Counted from the first letter of the stretch, positions 1-11,052 are shown. The stretch is 64,000 nt of DNA from Persicaria tinctoria (GCA_037127255.1 JBANSL010000010.1:33582120-33646119), one strand, 5' to 3'. Notes: generated from the letters alone by a model not told the origin. A program made the numbers and translations.

Positions 1-2
1 CT

Positions 3-1907
3 AATTTGTCACCGTCCTCACACTCGTCTTCGGCATTGAATCAGATGTCTCCACCAACAAATCGATCGTCTTCTTCCACCCCTTTGATTGACCTGTCACC
101 CAAACCCCTCTCCGCCTCACCCACCCCCGTTCCTCACAATATCTCGACACCCTCCTCTATTGCCGATAACAGTTCGTCTGAATCGTCGTCCGATGGTAAT
201 CCTGCGCCGGCTAATCCGAGCAATCCACCGATAGCCTCCTATTTTCGGGCTGCTGAGCTCTCCTCTCATCCGATGACAACAAGAGCTGCGACAGGTAACC
301 TCAAGCCACGAGCTCTAACCACCACCCATCATCCTGCGCCACCACCTGCTATCCCGGTCGCCGAGCCCTCGACTTTTGCTTTGGCTAGTAAATCTACTAT
401 ATGGTTGTGTGCTATGCAACGAGAATTTGATGCTTTGCGGGTGTCTAAAACTTGGTCCCTTGTCCCACGGCCGACTCATGCCAATGTGGTTGGAAATAAA
501 TGGGTGTATAAAGTTAAAAGGAGAGCCGACGGCAATATTGAGCGGTACAAGGCTCGATTAGTCGCAAAAGGATTTCACCAAGAAGAAGGTATTGATTATT
601 TCGATACTTTTAGTCCTGTTGTAAAGCCCACAACTATTCGATTAGTTCTGTCATTGGCCCTGTCAAACGGATGGTTGCTTCGACAACTTGATATTAATAT
701 TGCGTTCTTGAATGGTGATCTTCATGAGACGGTGTATATGGAACAACCGAAGGGATTTGTTGATAAGGATAATCCTGGCTATGTTTGCAAACTCCACAAG
801 GCCTTGTATGGTTTGAAACAGGTGCCTAGGGCCTGGTTCAACAAATTGAAGGCTCATCTTCTGTCTCTTGGGTTTCATGCTTGCTATTCTGACACGTCCC
901 TGTTTGTTAAGAAAACTGCTTCTGTTACAGTCATCTTGCTGGTTTATGTGGACGACATCATCATAACAGGTTCAGATTCAAGCATTGTATCTCAGTTCAT
1001 TAAGCAGTTACACTCCGTCTTCGCCTTGAAGGATCTGGGCCGCCTTACATATTTCTTGGGTATTGAGGTATCTTATTCCAATGATTTGTTGCATTTGTCT
1101 CAATACAAGTACATTAGGGATCTCTTAGAACGCAGTGCTATGTTGGAAGCTAAACCAATCTCATCACCTGCTGGCCCTATTTCCAATCCGCACCCACCCG
1201 AAGATGTGATGGCCGATCCTAGGGTGTATCGTCAGATTGTTGGTAGCTTACAATATGCTACGATCACTCGACCTGCGATTAGTTATGCAGTCAATCGAGC
1301 TTGTCAACATATGCATCAGCCACGCCTCAATCATTGGAGGGATGTCAAGCGCCTCTTGCGTTATCTCAAGGGCTCTTTGGATCACGGCTTACAGTTCACT
1401 CGCTCTAGCAGTTCTTCTCTGGTAGCATACTCTGATGCAGGTTGGGTATCCGATCCTTGCGATTTATGCTCACAGCATGGCTTTGCTATCTTTTATGGAG
1501 GTAATCTCATTAGTTGGGCGTCGAAGAAACAATCGGTTGTGGCTCGTTCCAGTACTGAATCGGAATACCGGGCAATCGCATTTGCCACCACTGAGCTTGT
1601 TTGGATCCGCCAGCTCTTGTTTGAATTACGTGTTCCTGTCCGACATGTTCCTGTTCTGTTGTGTGATAACCTGTCCGCCACCTTTCTTGCTGCTAATCCC
1701 ATTGTTACATCCCGCACTAAACACATTCGATTGGATTATTACTTTGTTCGTGAGAAGGTTGAAGCTGGTGAGCTAATTGTTCGACATATTTCAGCACAAG
1801 ATCAGCGGGCAGACATCTTTACTAAACCTCTTACTGGTCGTTCCTTCTCAAATTTGAGAGCCAAGCTTCTTGTCGTTCCTCGCCCTTCAGCTTGTGGGGG
1901 GTATTAG
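3..1907 (+). CDS. Ty1/copia polyprotein, 3' part (integrase C-terminal tail, RT, RNase H), cut by the window edge
   Basis: The frame is open from the left edge and ends in TAG. The first 120 or so residues are a Ser/Pro-rich linker of the kind found between integrase and reverse transcriptase in copia elements. Reverse transcriptase follows: the NKWVYKVKRRADG entry block, AFLNGDLHETVYMEQP, LYGLKQ and the catalytic YVDDIIITG. RNase H is visible as YSDAGW, ISWASKKQSVVARSSTESEYRA and TSRTKHIRLDYYFVREK, ending near DIFTKPL. No internal stop or frameshift is seen over about 630 codons, so this copy is fairly young. Gag, protease and the integrase core lie outside the window. This is a mobile-element protein, not a host gene. 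Confidence 0.95.
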   Translation, partial: NLSPSSHSSSALNQMSPPTNRSSSSTPLIDLSPKPLSASPTPVPHNISTPSSIADNSSSESSSDGNPAPANPSNPPIASYFRAAELSSHPMTTRAATGNLKPRALTTTHHPAPPPAIPVAEPSTFALASKSTIWLCAMQREFDALRVSKTWSLVPRPTHANVVGNKWVYKVKRRADGNIERYKARLVAKGFHQEEGIDYFDTFSPVVKPTTIRLVLSLALSNGWLLRQLDINIAFLNGDLHETVYMEQPKGFVDKDNPGYVCKLHKALYGLKQVPRAWFNKLKAHLLSLGFHACYSDTSLFVKKTASVTVILLVYVDDIIITGSDSSIVSQFIKQLHSVFALKDLGRLTYFLGIEVSYSNDLLHLSQYKYIRDLLERSAMLEAKPISSPAGPISNPHPPEDVMADPRVYRQIVGSLQYATITRPAISYAVNRACQHMHQPRLNHWRDVKRLLRYLKGSLDHGLQFTRSSSSSLVAYSDAGWVSDPCDLCSQHGFAIFYGGNLISWASKKQSVVARSSTESEYRAIAFATTELVWIRQLLFELRVPVRHVPVLLCDNLSATFLAANPIVTSRTKHIRLDYYFVREKVEAGELIVRHISAQDQRADIFTKPLTGRSFSNLRAKLLVVPRPSACGGY

Positions 1908-2553
1908 ATAAGGAAAGAAGGATGCAAGATCATTCAGTTACCTAGGATAAAGGAGTATATTATATTTACCATATCTTGTAGATATAGTCCTTGTGGCTTA
2001 AGTTAATTGGGTTCTATATATTGTAATCGTCCGATGTTCAGTAAATCAACAAGCACAATTCACAGTCAATCAATTTCCATTCGTATACAAGGCAGCAGTA
2101 AGAGCAAGCCCAACAGCTTCTCTAAAATAGAGAAAATGAGAGATTTTAGAGAAAAAAAGCCATTTTTTCTCTCCAACAGCTTCTCCAAACTCATCTCTAA
2201 AATAGAGAAATGGATGGAGAGAGGGAAAAAATCTCTAAATTTAGAGAAAGAGTTAGAATCTCTAAAATTTAATGCGTTCACCCCTTTCAATGCTTACCTA
2301 TTTGTTCATTGGTGATTGCCTATTGATTTAATGAAATTATTGGAATTTTATTTATTAAATTATGAATTTATGCATCTATTATAGTGTATGTAGCAATTTG
2401 TATAATAGAGAATCTGTTGGAGTTGTGGTGTAAAATTTTTAGAGATTTTGTTATTTTGTTCTCTATTATAGAGATTTTTTAGAGAAGCTGTTGGGGATGC
2501 TCTAAGCAGGTATTACGAATACTGTTTTTTGCATTTGAATTCAAACATTAACA
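1902..2553 (+). repeat. 3' LTR of the upstream copia element (3' boundary unresolved), containing or abutting a MITE
   Basis: A G-rich polypurine tract overlaps the end of the polyprotein, and the LTR appears to start at TATTAGATAAGG, probably a G-to-A decayed TGTTAG. The segment holds a TATA-like and polyadenylation-like AT-rich stretch. The end is uncertain: a CA dinucleotide at 2089 or, if the MITE sits inside the LTR, the CA at about 2553. The 5' LTR is outside the window, so the two LTRs cannot be compared. Confidence 0.5.
2102..2502. mobile_element. PIF/Harbinger (Tourist-like) MITE, copy 1
   Basis: This 401-bp element starts GAGCAAGCCCAACAGC and ends in the near inverse complement, GCTGTTGGGGATGCTC, so it has terminal inverted repeats of about 25 bp. 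It is flanked by a perfect 3-bp duplication TAA (2099-2101 and 2503-2505), the usual PIF/Harbinger signature. No protein is encoded. A second copy lies at about 9353-9755. Confidence 0.88.
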
Positions 2554-2596
2554 GCTTGTCTTCTATATATTTACATGTTAATGTGCCTTGAATGAC

Positions 2597-2970
2597 TGTT
2601 GACCGGCGATGCATCGGGGGTCCGGGCGCCCCCCGACGGTGGTCTCGCTGACCGGTCAGCGAGTCGGGGGTCCAGGGGGCGACACGCCCCTGGCGGGGCT
2701 AGGGGGGCAGCGACATCCCGCCTTTACGGTATCCGATGTTTATTGTAAACGGGCCTATCGTCTGTCTATTTTGGGCTTTCAGTCCATTGTACGTTTAGGG
2801 TTCCATGAATCTCTTCATATACTCATGGAACGCCGACCCCTGTAACCCTAATCTGTTTCCCTTCCTCTAATAAGAAAACTGGTTCTCTGCCCGTGGACGT
2901 AGGCAACACACCGTTGCTGAACCACGTAAATCTCTGTGTTGTTCTTCGCTTTATCATTCTCGTTATAACA
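2597..2970 (+). repeat. GC-rich LTR fragment, probably copia
   Basis: The segment starts TGTTGACCGGCGATGCATCG and contains GC-rich blocks around CGGGGGTCC. It then has a pre-exit region with ACCACGTAAATCTCTGTG and a possible end at CGTTATAACA. This layout resembles copia LTRs. The 5-bp flanks (ATGAC and TTACA) do not match and no primer site follows, so it is a fragment rather than a clean solo LTR. Confidence 0.45.
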
Positions 2971-2975
2971 TTACA

Positions 2976-3540
2976 GTTCCACAGTATAAGCCCGGACACA
3001 TTTTCCCTCTTATACATGATAAAACTGTAGAGTTTGAAGAGTTCAACATTTTCCCTCTTTTACACAAGGCTCTTAGGTTTTTTGGAATGGATTCAAGTAG
3101 GAACTTTGGAGTTTATGTGTTTTCTTGGAGACAAAGGCTTTGAATGATCACATTAGGTAATGAGATTATATGGTGGTTTGGAAAGGGAATGTCCATCTAT
3201 CCAAAAGAAAAGAAAAATATTAGAAATAGATAAAAATAATAAAAGAAAATAAAATAAATGAAAAGATAAAATATAGTCCTAAGATAAATAGAAACTAATC
3301 CTAAGATAGAACAATCTAGCCTAAGATAAATAGAATAGATAGAAGATAAATACAACTAACCAAAAATAAAATAAAATCTAATCCTAAAGATAAATAAAAT
3401 AAAATATACTCCTAAAATAAATATATAGACATAAATCTAACCTAAATAAGAGAGAAAATCAAATCTACCCTAAAATAACCGAAAATAATATAAACATATA
3501 GATAAAATAGGATAGAAATACTCCGAGTTACATCCCAATT
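2976..3540. other. A/T-rich stretch with no gene; 3' non-coding part of an Athila-like element
   Basis: From about 3190 the sequence is a run of degenerate AATAAA/TAGAA motifs with no open frame. It lies just 3' (on the minus strand) of the last recognisable coding remnants of the Athila-like element, so it is probably that element's 3' untranslated region. No copy of the LTR at 8104-9338 is seen here, so the 3' LTR appears to be lost. Confidence 0.4.
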
Positions 3541-4735
3541 AGCGCCTTTGTTTCACGTCTTTGGCTCGATGTGATGCAATTTTGATCGAGTTCTCTCATC
3601 AAGATCCTCCATACTTGTCGTTTTCTTGAGAAGAGGGGGGGCCTTATAAATTTCTCCAATATATCCATCATTTGCACCAATCAATTCCTTATTAAAAATG
3701 AGTTTCTCCTAGAGGTTGCCCTCAAATTGCAAAAACCTCAACATTATTAGGAATCAATTTCTCATAGGGAATAACAATAGAATCATTTGAATTAGACACA
3801 TTCTCATGTGGCTTAAACATATTCTCAAATTTTCTTTCAATCTCATCTTTCCCTAGGTCAATTTTCTCTTTGTTAGAAGACTCAATAAGCTATGATTCAT
3901 TCTCAATAGAAGCATTTAACAAATTATTGGATTTATTCCTACAATCAATATCATTAGAGTCAAGAACACCCACATAATCATTAGGAAAAAGAGTAACCGG
4001 CTCAAATATAGAAAATTCAATCTTTCTGCCAGCAAACACCATGGTTGGGGAACCTTCAAAGCAATCAATTTTAGTCTTGCGAATGGCCTTGGGGTTTCAG
4101 GCGTACCTTGTTCCATATCCAATATAAAGAAATCAATTGGAAATATCAATTATTTACCTTAACCAAAACATCTTCAACAACTCCTCTAGGCTTAATACTA
4201 GAACGATCAGCGAGTTGTATAGTAACACCGGTTTCAGACAAAGTATTGAGACCCAGAAACATATGTACAAATTGTACGACATCACATTGATTGAAGCGCC
4301 TAGATCTAGCATAGCTTTTGTGAAGCTAGCATTACCTATTGCACATGGGATAGTAAATATACTTGGATCTCTGCACTTTTTAGGCAATCTTTTCTGTAGC
4401 AAAGCAGAAATATTTTCATTCAAACTTACCTTTTCCTTCCTACTCATCCTTTTCTTGCATTTCATCGTGCATATTTCTTTCAAAAACTTCGCATATCAAG
4501 GCACAATTTTAATCAAATTGAAAAGTGAAATATTTACCTCACAATGAGCAAAGTTGTCGTAAAGGATTTGTTCCTCTTCCCACTTATGATCAGGTCTTAA
4601 GGCATGAGGAAAGGGTGGTGCAGGTCTTGAAACCTCAAAAGACCACTCCTTGGATGATTTCTTTGGGGATTGCACAACATCAAAAAATTGGGATCAAACA
4701 CTGAAGGGGGCGGCAGGTGCCGGTCTTGTGGACGG
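3541..4735 (-). pseudogene. Athila-like Ty3/gypsy protease and downstream remnant, decayed
   Basis: On the minus strand, 4483-4154 encodes a retropepsin domain: FTIPCAIGN, then the catalytic-type motif MLDLGASINVM, in which DLGA replaces the usual DTGA, as is common in Athila-type elements. Upstream of it lies a Pro-rich gag-end linker. Downstream, at about 4149-3916, is the block FPIDFFILDME, normally found after protease in Athila elements. Several stops and frameshifts interrupt the frame, including one before the YAKFLKEICT block. No reverse transcriptase, RNase H or integrase follows; the remnant passes straight into a tail resembling the end of such polyproteins and then AT-rich DNA. 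It appears to be an internally deleted, non-autonomous copy. Confidence 0.75.
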
Positions 4736-4739
4736 CGGG

Positions 4740-6588
4740 TGTTGTAGGAGGAAATCGAGTATGCAAATAATAAAATATAAATAAGTCACAGCAAACCAGA
4801 TTCCGTCCCTTGCAAATAATTACAAGACCTCCTCCTGATGCAGCAGCGGGAAGTCAGGATCGATCCACAAGGAAGCGTGTCAGCGGATCCTAGGCAGCGG
4901 AAAAATCTCACAGAAGTCGACAATAGGGTCCTCGATCTCGACTAGGTTAGTCGACAGAAGATCGGACAGTCGAACACAGCGCAGCAGCAAGCACAGGGGC
5001 TCGTCGATATCGACCAGAGGGTACTCGATATCGAGTAGGCTTCGTCGACGTCGAGTTGGGCTTTGTCGAGTACCTGCACACAGAAGCTACAACGATGCTA
5101 GATCGAAGATCAGTAACTCGAGGTCGACCAGGCTTGGTCGAGATCGAGTAAGGGCAGAAAACTTAAAACGAAACGAAAGAAAATAAAAACAAGTGCTTTG
5201 GGATTTCGAACTAAACTTAATGTAAAAGAATTCCAAGATTGGGGTTTCCAACAACGATAACCAAGCATGCATAAGGCAGAGATAAACAGATAATCATGTG
5301 AATTGCATCAAAGGACAAGCTTTCGCCTTTTCCAACAATTAGACAACTCTTTCAAGAAACTCTAATTGTCTCTACCAATTTTATGTTTACAATCCAAGTT
5401 GTTAACATGGATCTCCATTAGATGGGTAATAAATACATAAACAAGTAGTAGATGCTCACAACATGATAAAAGTCAGATCTTTACCTTATACACGAATGGT
5501 TATCGTCGGGCTCGCCCCAACCCTAGAAGTGGGTGGACTACTCGCGCTTCATCGCAACCTCAGACATCATCGATTGAAAGAAAATAACAACTTGCATTAA
5601 ACTAAATTCAAAAGACTTTACAAGCCCGGCGATCCAACTCTCGTTGAACGCCAAAACCCTAAAACCTCTGAACTCCTAAACCGTCTCTGTGAACTACTTC
5701 TCTACTTCTGAAATTGAATGAATCTAAAATCAGCCCCATGGGCTTTATTTATAGGCTTCTAAACCTTGCTACTCAAGGATAGAAATCTTTATCTACATCT
5801 AAAACTATATCTAAAAGCATAATGATAAATAAAAGCTACAAAGGAATTAAATCCAAAATAGGGAAATATATCTAAAAGTCTTAAAGTGGATATATCTTCT
5901 CCTTCATGATGTATCTTGATAATTTCGGATAGGATCGGCAATCTTCGGGCCCAAGCAATCCCAAACCGAGTAGGATTCGTCAAACCGAGTAACGCGGCTT
6001 CTGGAACCGTCGTCAATCTCGAGTACGGCGTACTCGATCTCGAGTAGGAAAGTTGGTCGACTGGCTCGGCTTCGTCGTCTCGGCTAGCTGGTCCTCGACA
6101 GACTCGGACATGGCTCCTGGCGCTCGTCGATTTCGAGGACCCCTTGTCGACATCGAGTAGAGATGTCCGTCGAATAGGTCTCTCTTGGCTAGTCGGGCAA
6201 GTCTTCTCGATGTGCTCGGTCCTGGCTCCACGTCTTTGTCGACCTCGAGTACCCGTACTCGATATCGAGTTGGGTGTGGAGTCGGGTTCTTCGTCTTCAG
6301 TCTCTCGACATAGGCTCCTCGATGCTGGCAGGTGTCTGGGCATTTCTTGTCGAGATCGACTAGGGTTAGTCGATGTCGAGTAGCTTTGTGCTCCGGCTCT
6401 CGCTTCTGGGTTTTCTTCCGAAATGTTTCCATATTCTGCAATATTAAATAGAAACTTATGTAGATCTCCATTTCTGATAAATACGCATATACTACATAAA
6501 TCCGACATATTCCCAACCCGAAATATGCAAAATGTAAAGAATATGGAACTAAAATATGCATAAAGACATGGCTACTTTGGAGACATCA
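4740..6588 (-). mobile_element. Solo LTR (1,849 bp) inserted between gag and protease of the Athila-like element
   Basis: On the plus strand the segment begins TGTTGTAG and ends GACATCA, giving TG...CA termini. It is flanked by a perfect 5-bp duplication GCGGG at 4735-4739 and 6589-6593. Minus-strand orientation is inferred from a TATA box (TATAAATAA, complement at about 5747-5755) in the middle of the segment. Removing the segment and one GCGGG joins the end of gag to the protease linker in one frame, which independently supports the boundaries. Two fields of degenerate TCGA-rich palindromes lie inside (4920-5150 and 5940-6390). No second LTR or internal region exists, so this is a recombination-derived solo LTR. 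Confidence 0.9.
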
Positions 6589-6593
6589 GCGGG

Positions 6594-7973
6594 CGTCGTC
6601 ATCAACAGAACGTGAATCCGAGCTTTTGTTGTCTTCCTCACCCACGTCAATCACTTCCTTAGGCCTTTCTTCAACATTCCTAGTGGGTGTACTCTCTTGT
6701 TTTCCTCCTCTAAGGATCAGGACACTTACATTCTCCTTCGGATTAACTACCACTTGTGATGGAAACTTCCCCGAATCCTTCACTTTCAACTCTCCAATCT
6801 CCTTAGTGATTTGACTCAACAACTTCTCTTGAACACTCATCTTGTTCCACAATAAACTCAATGTATCATCTCTATCATCTTGTTGAGTGTTTCTCTGACG
6901 ATTCTCAAATTGTCCTATTCCTTGATAAGAAACTTGTTGATGTTGATCCTTGTCGTTGAATCCACTTTGATAATTCGAATTGTAGCCTGATTATAGACAT
7001 TGTTACCAAAGTTGTGGCGAGGTCCATAATCCATAGCACTCAGATCAGCGACATCCTCTTGAATCAAAGGACACTTATCATTCGGATGAGTTGCATCTCC
7101 ACAGACACTTCAAGGTCTAGGCTGCTGAGGTTTATTCATTTTCATAGCCATTTTGTTCACTGTCTCAGTAAGCATCTCTAAATCATCCTTGCGACCATCT
7201 CTAGAACTATCCAACTTATGCACTCCTCTAACTCCTTGGTGATTCCCATATTGTTGCGAAGCATTATCCAACCTTTCGAAAATCTACATTGCTTCCTACG
7301 ATGTCTTATCCAAAATATCTCCTCCACTAGTAGCATTGATGAAACTCCTATCGGTATCAAGCAAGCCCTCATAAAGATATAGCACTAGATCGATCATCCT
7401 CGGGTATACCATATTGTGGACAACTACCATTTGTTGAACCTCTCAACATATATACTCATAAAGACTCTCCGTAGGTGATTGCTCAATACTAGATATCTCC
7501 TTCTTGAGTTTGTTGAGGCGAGTAGCAGGAAAGTACTTCTGAAGGAAAGCTTTCTTCAATTCAACCCAAGTAGTAATGCTTTCGGGGGGTAGGTAATAAA
7601 ACCAATCGCTTGCCGGATCTTTCAAGGTAAAAGGGAACACTCTAAACATCAATTGGTCGTCGGTAAGGCCTTGTGGTCTAATTCTATCGCATACGCTCAC
7701 AAAGGTTGCAAGGTGCTTGTTTGGCTCCTCCCCAAGCAATCCATGAAAGTAGGGTAGAATAGTAGAACAATTTGACTTATACTCAAACCTTGAACCCTCA
7801 GGGAGATCAAGAAGTCTAATTGCAAGTGGTTGAGCACTCAGATTAGGTTCCTTTAGGTTTCTCAGGGTCCTGCTTAGCGGATTATCAAATTCATCTCTCA
7901 TCTCCTTATGTGTGTTGAATTCGAGCCCCCTTTTCAACCTAAGAGGTCTTTCAATCTTGGGATCAAAAGACAA
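6594..7973 (-). pseudogene. Athila-like Ty3/gypsy gag, decayed
   Basis: Minus-strand reading from 7973: the first 176 codons are intact and hold the gag motifs LKDPASDWFYYLPP, FLQKYFPATRLNKLKKEISS and QSPTESLYEY, typical of the retrotransposon gag family. Further fragments follow at 7372-7178 and at about 7118-7086. The last is a zinc-knuckle-like CGDATHPNDKCP block whose first cysteine region is hit by a stop. The C-terminal part (6861-6594) has NPKENVSVLILRGGK, close to the conserved Athila motif before protease. At least three stops or frame changes make it non-functional. The coding segment ends at the solo LTR insertion site. Confidence 0.85.
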
Positions 7974-8080
7974 AGGTAGTGAATTAGATTAACGAGTTTG
8001 ACCATACAACGACATAAAAGACTTAAAGAAAAAGAAAAAGGAATCAATGATAGAAATAAGGGAAAACAAACTCTTTTCTT

Positions 8081-8097
8081 CCCCGGCAACGGCACCA
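8081..8097 (-). promoter_or_regulatory. Primer binding site, tRNA-Asp type
   Basis: The complement reads TGGTGCCGTTGCCGGGG, one mismatch from the TGGCGCCGTTGCCGGGG site used by many plant Ty3/gypsy elements and usually assigned to tRNA-Asp. It lies about 6 bp inside the proposed 5' LTR and about 100 bp upstream of gag, as expected for first-strand priming. This fixes the orientation and the left end of the Athila-like element. Confidence 0.8.
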
Positions 8098-8103
8098 AGA
8101 ACT

Positions 8104-9338
8104 TGGTGCGGGATGAACATCTTTGACACTTTTGCCCTTTGCCAAAATGTAATAATATCCTAACTCAAAGCTCAAAACCAATAGATTAGTAAATCAATGA
8201 ATTGATAAACCAAACAACTACTATTATAGTGATGAAGTCCGGAGTCGAAACCACATAGAAGAACGGTTGCTATGCAATGTTTCTAACAATGATTCTTATG
8301 ACAAAAGCTAAGACTTGTAGTGAATTGATGACAAAGTAAAGTAAAGAAAAATATGATTGCAAAGTGATTGATAATAAGACAGAGGAGATATTTCATCTGT
8401 AATTTTCTGACAATGGTTGATATTCATGGTCCTATGATTGATTCATTAATTATTTATAACCATATGTCGACTTGACTAAAGTTGATGGATCCTCAAGGAT
8501 ACAATCACCTTATTCATCAATATCACTAAAGAATAGCATTAAACACTCAAGCTCTTAGACCAATTGGCATATCGATTCAATGCAATTAGAGACAAATCGG
8601 CGCAAACCATACTCGGCCCTAACAACATCTAACGACATAGATCAATCGAAATCATCCACTACAAAGATAAAGAAATATCACTACTTCAATACCTTTGTTT
8701 GCTATCAAAAAAATAACAATGAATTCATAGCTAAGATGCAATTCCTAACATGATGATCAATCATAGAAAGGAACACAAATATAATCGATAGACACAAGAT
8801 GATAAATATACTCATAAATATCTAATAAGAGTCAAATCCTCACAATCTATTCAACCATGTCTTTGAATCACAAGCAAAACTACGAGTTTAGCAACTCATA
8901 GGCCAAAAACCTCTCTTCTATCTCAAAACGTTTATTGTCTAACTTCTCTGCCAACACACACACACACTACTGAATGATGAAAGAAATAACCGAAATAGGA
9001 CGTGAAAACTCTATAAAATATAATAAGATCATAGTATGAAATAAGATCTTCGGATCCAAATCACCTTCGTTGAACTCGGCGTAACGGCAAGCGTCGCCCT
9101 ATGCAGTGAACGACTATCTTCTTTGCTTCGATGTTGTGCGTGCTCCTTTGTATCTTTCTTCTAAGCTTCCATATGCTCCAAAACATATCTCCTAAGCTCT
9201 TTCAAGATCACATCCATGGTCGAAATGTAAAACTGTAGAATAAACACTAAAAATGCATAGATTCCGAACTCAAATACTTCACAAGCAAGATATGAAATTA
9301 GACTAAAACAGATGCAAAACTCCTATCTAAATGCAACA
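8104..9338 (-). repeat. 5' LTR of the Athila-like element (outer boundary approximate)
   Basis: The segment runs from TGGTGCGGGATG next to the primer site to a candidate ...ATGCAACA at 9338 (minus strand: starts TGTTGCAT, ends CCGCACCA), about 1.23 kb, a normal Athila LTR length. No open frame is seen. The outer boundary is not proven: the MITE at 9353 sits close by and may lie inside the LTR. No matching 3' LTR was found in the window. Confidence 0.55.
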
Positions 9339-9352
9339 AGAAATACCTGTAA

Positions 9353-9755
9353 GCCCAACAGCTTCTCTAAAATAGATAAAATGGGAGATTTTAGAGAAAA
9401 AAGCCATTTTTTTCTCCCCAACAGCTTCTCTAAACTCATCTCTAAAATAGAGAAATGGATGGAGAGAGGGAAAAAATCTCTAAATTGAGAGGAAGAGTTA
9501 GAATTTGTAAAATTTAGTGTGTTCACCCCTTTCAATTTCTACCTATTTTTTCATTTGTGGTTGCCTATTGATTTTAATGAATTTATTGGAATTTTATTTA
9601 TTAAATTGTGAATTTATGCATCTATTATAGTGTATAATAAATGTAGCAATTTGTATAATAGAGAATCTGTTGAAGTTGTGGTGTAAAATTTTTAGAGATT
9701 TTGTTATTTTGTTCTCTATTTTAGAGATTTTTTAGATGAACCGTTGGGGATGCTC
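9353..9755. mobile_element. PIF/Harbinger (Tourist-like) MITE, copy 2
   Basis: It is nearly colinear with the MITE at 2102-2502 in the same orientation, including the shared block CTCTAAAATAGAGAAATGGA and the end CCGTTGGGGATGCTC. TAA flanks both sides (9350-9352 and 9756-9758). The first few bases of the left terminus (GAGCA) are missing. There are point differences but the length is nearly the same, so both copies descend from one burst. Confidence 0.85.
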
Positions 9756-9758
9756 TAA

Positions 9759-10395
9759 TGCACATATGAAATATGCATTATTAGGTTGGCAAAATCTCCT
9801 AAGGCAGATGCAAGTGCTCATATACCTAGCAGTAGGGGTAATCAACGAGCGGGTCGTGGATGAGGATGATTTAAGGTTTAGTTGTTGTCATCGATTACAG
9901 AGGTGGCTACAGAACTGCAAGTGGTTGTGTTTGTTGTTGTCGTGACATGCAGCAAGGTTGGTTCCGACGGTGGAAATCAACCATTGGAGTTTAAAGGTAA
10001 ACTGCCCATGGATCGGCCATTTGAAAACATGGATTAGCCTTTGGCAACAAAAGAGAGTTCCGATAGGGAGGACGTGGATCAACTATTGGAGTTTGCGGTA
10101 TTAGTAAAAATCCTAATATTTGGGAGGTAGAGAGATTCTGACGGTGTTTGTCTTCCATGGATCATGACTGCAAGGGCTCACAACTGTTCCTTCTCGTACC
10201 AAGATCGAAAAGTACTAGTGTGTAAGTATTTTGTCTGAAATGAAATAGACTCGAGAGTAAATACATAATTTTGTCGTGTCAATAGACGAAACTCATCTTG
10301 CTATTAAGCTCACATTTATAGATTTGTATAGTCAATTAAAAAAACAGTCACTTTAATTACTTGTTCCAACTATTGATTGCAAATGAGCTAGGGCT
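9759..10395. other. Intergenic stretch, no gene seen
   Basis: Only short ORFs of fewer than 75 codons occur on either strand, without recognisable motifs. There is no clear repeat structure. This may be old, decayed transposon sequence. Confidence 0.3.
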
Positions 10396-10403
10396 GTTAT
10401 ACA

Positions 10404-11044
10404 TAGGGTGGCTCATCAGGGTCGACCTGACCCGACCCGAACACTCCGGGTGGGGGTCAACCCGAAGGCCCGAGATTTTTAAAAATGCAACCCGTCACCC
10501 GACCCGAACCCGAGATTTGTAATTCCGGGTTTTCTGGATCGGGTGACGAGGTCACCCGAAAACCCGAGTTTTAAAATTTTGTTACTTATTATAAAATTAC
10601 AATATTTAAATTGAATGTACAAAGTTGACATCACTGAACTAAGTTACTAACTACTTAGCTAGTTCACACACTATTAGTCTCTCGGAAGTTACTGTAAATG
10701 TTATTTTTAATATTTTTTCTTTGCTTAGTACTATTTATTTTTTCTATTTTAATAACTCGTTTCAAATTTCTTTGGTCAGTTAATTTTTTTCTTGTAATAA
10801 CTCACTCGGTTATTTTATTATTTTTATCTGGTTAATCTGTAACAATAAAAAAAAAAAATTTAATTCGGGTTAGCGAGTCAAACCCGAGACCCGCCAGGTC
10901 TGGCCCTGACCCGCCTGTTGACCAGAGATTTTCTAAAATTCGACCCGAGATCCGACCCCTGGGGTCTCGGGTCAACCCCGACCCCGTGTTTTCCGGGTCG
11001 GGTTGGGTGGGGTTTCCGGGTCGGGTCCATTTTGAGCCACCCTA
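10404..11044. mobile_element. Non-autonomous hAT-like DNA element (641 bp)
   Basis: The left terminus TAGGGTGGCTCA is the inverse complement of the right terminus TGAGCCACCCTA. Inside both ends are clusters of GACCCGACCCG and GGGTCGGGT motifs in opposite orientation. The 8-bp flanks GTTATACA (10396-10403) and ATCATACA (11045-11052) agree at 6 of 8 positions, consistent with an aged hAT duplication. The centre is AT-rich and non-coding. Confidence 0.75.
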
Positions 11045-11052
11045 ATCATACA

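Noticed and set aside
2597..2970. Clean solo LTR with target duplication
   Set aside because: The termini look LTR-like, but the 5-bp flanks (ATGAC and TTACA) differ, so only a fragment is claimed.
5789..6508. A 239-codon minus-strand ORF and an overlapping 182-codon ORF
   Set aside because: They are by-products of CG-rich TCGA palindromes inside the solo LTR. The Arg/Ser/Thr-rich composition shows no domain, and three frames are open in the same place.
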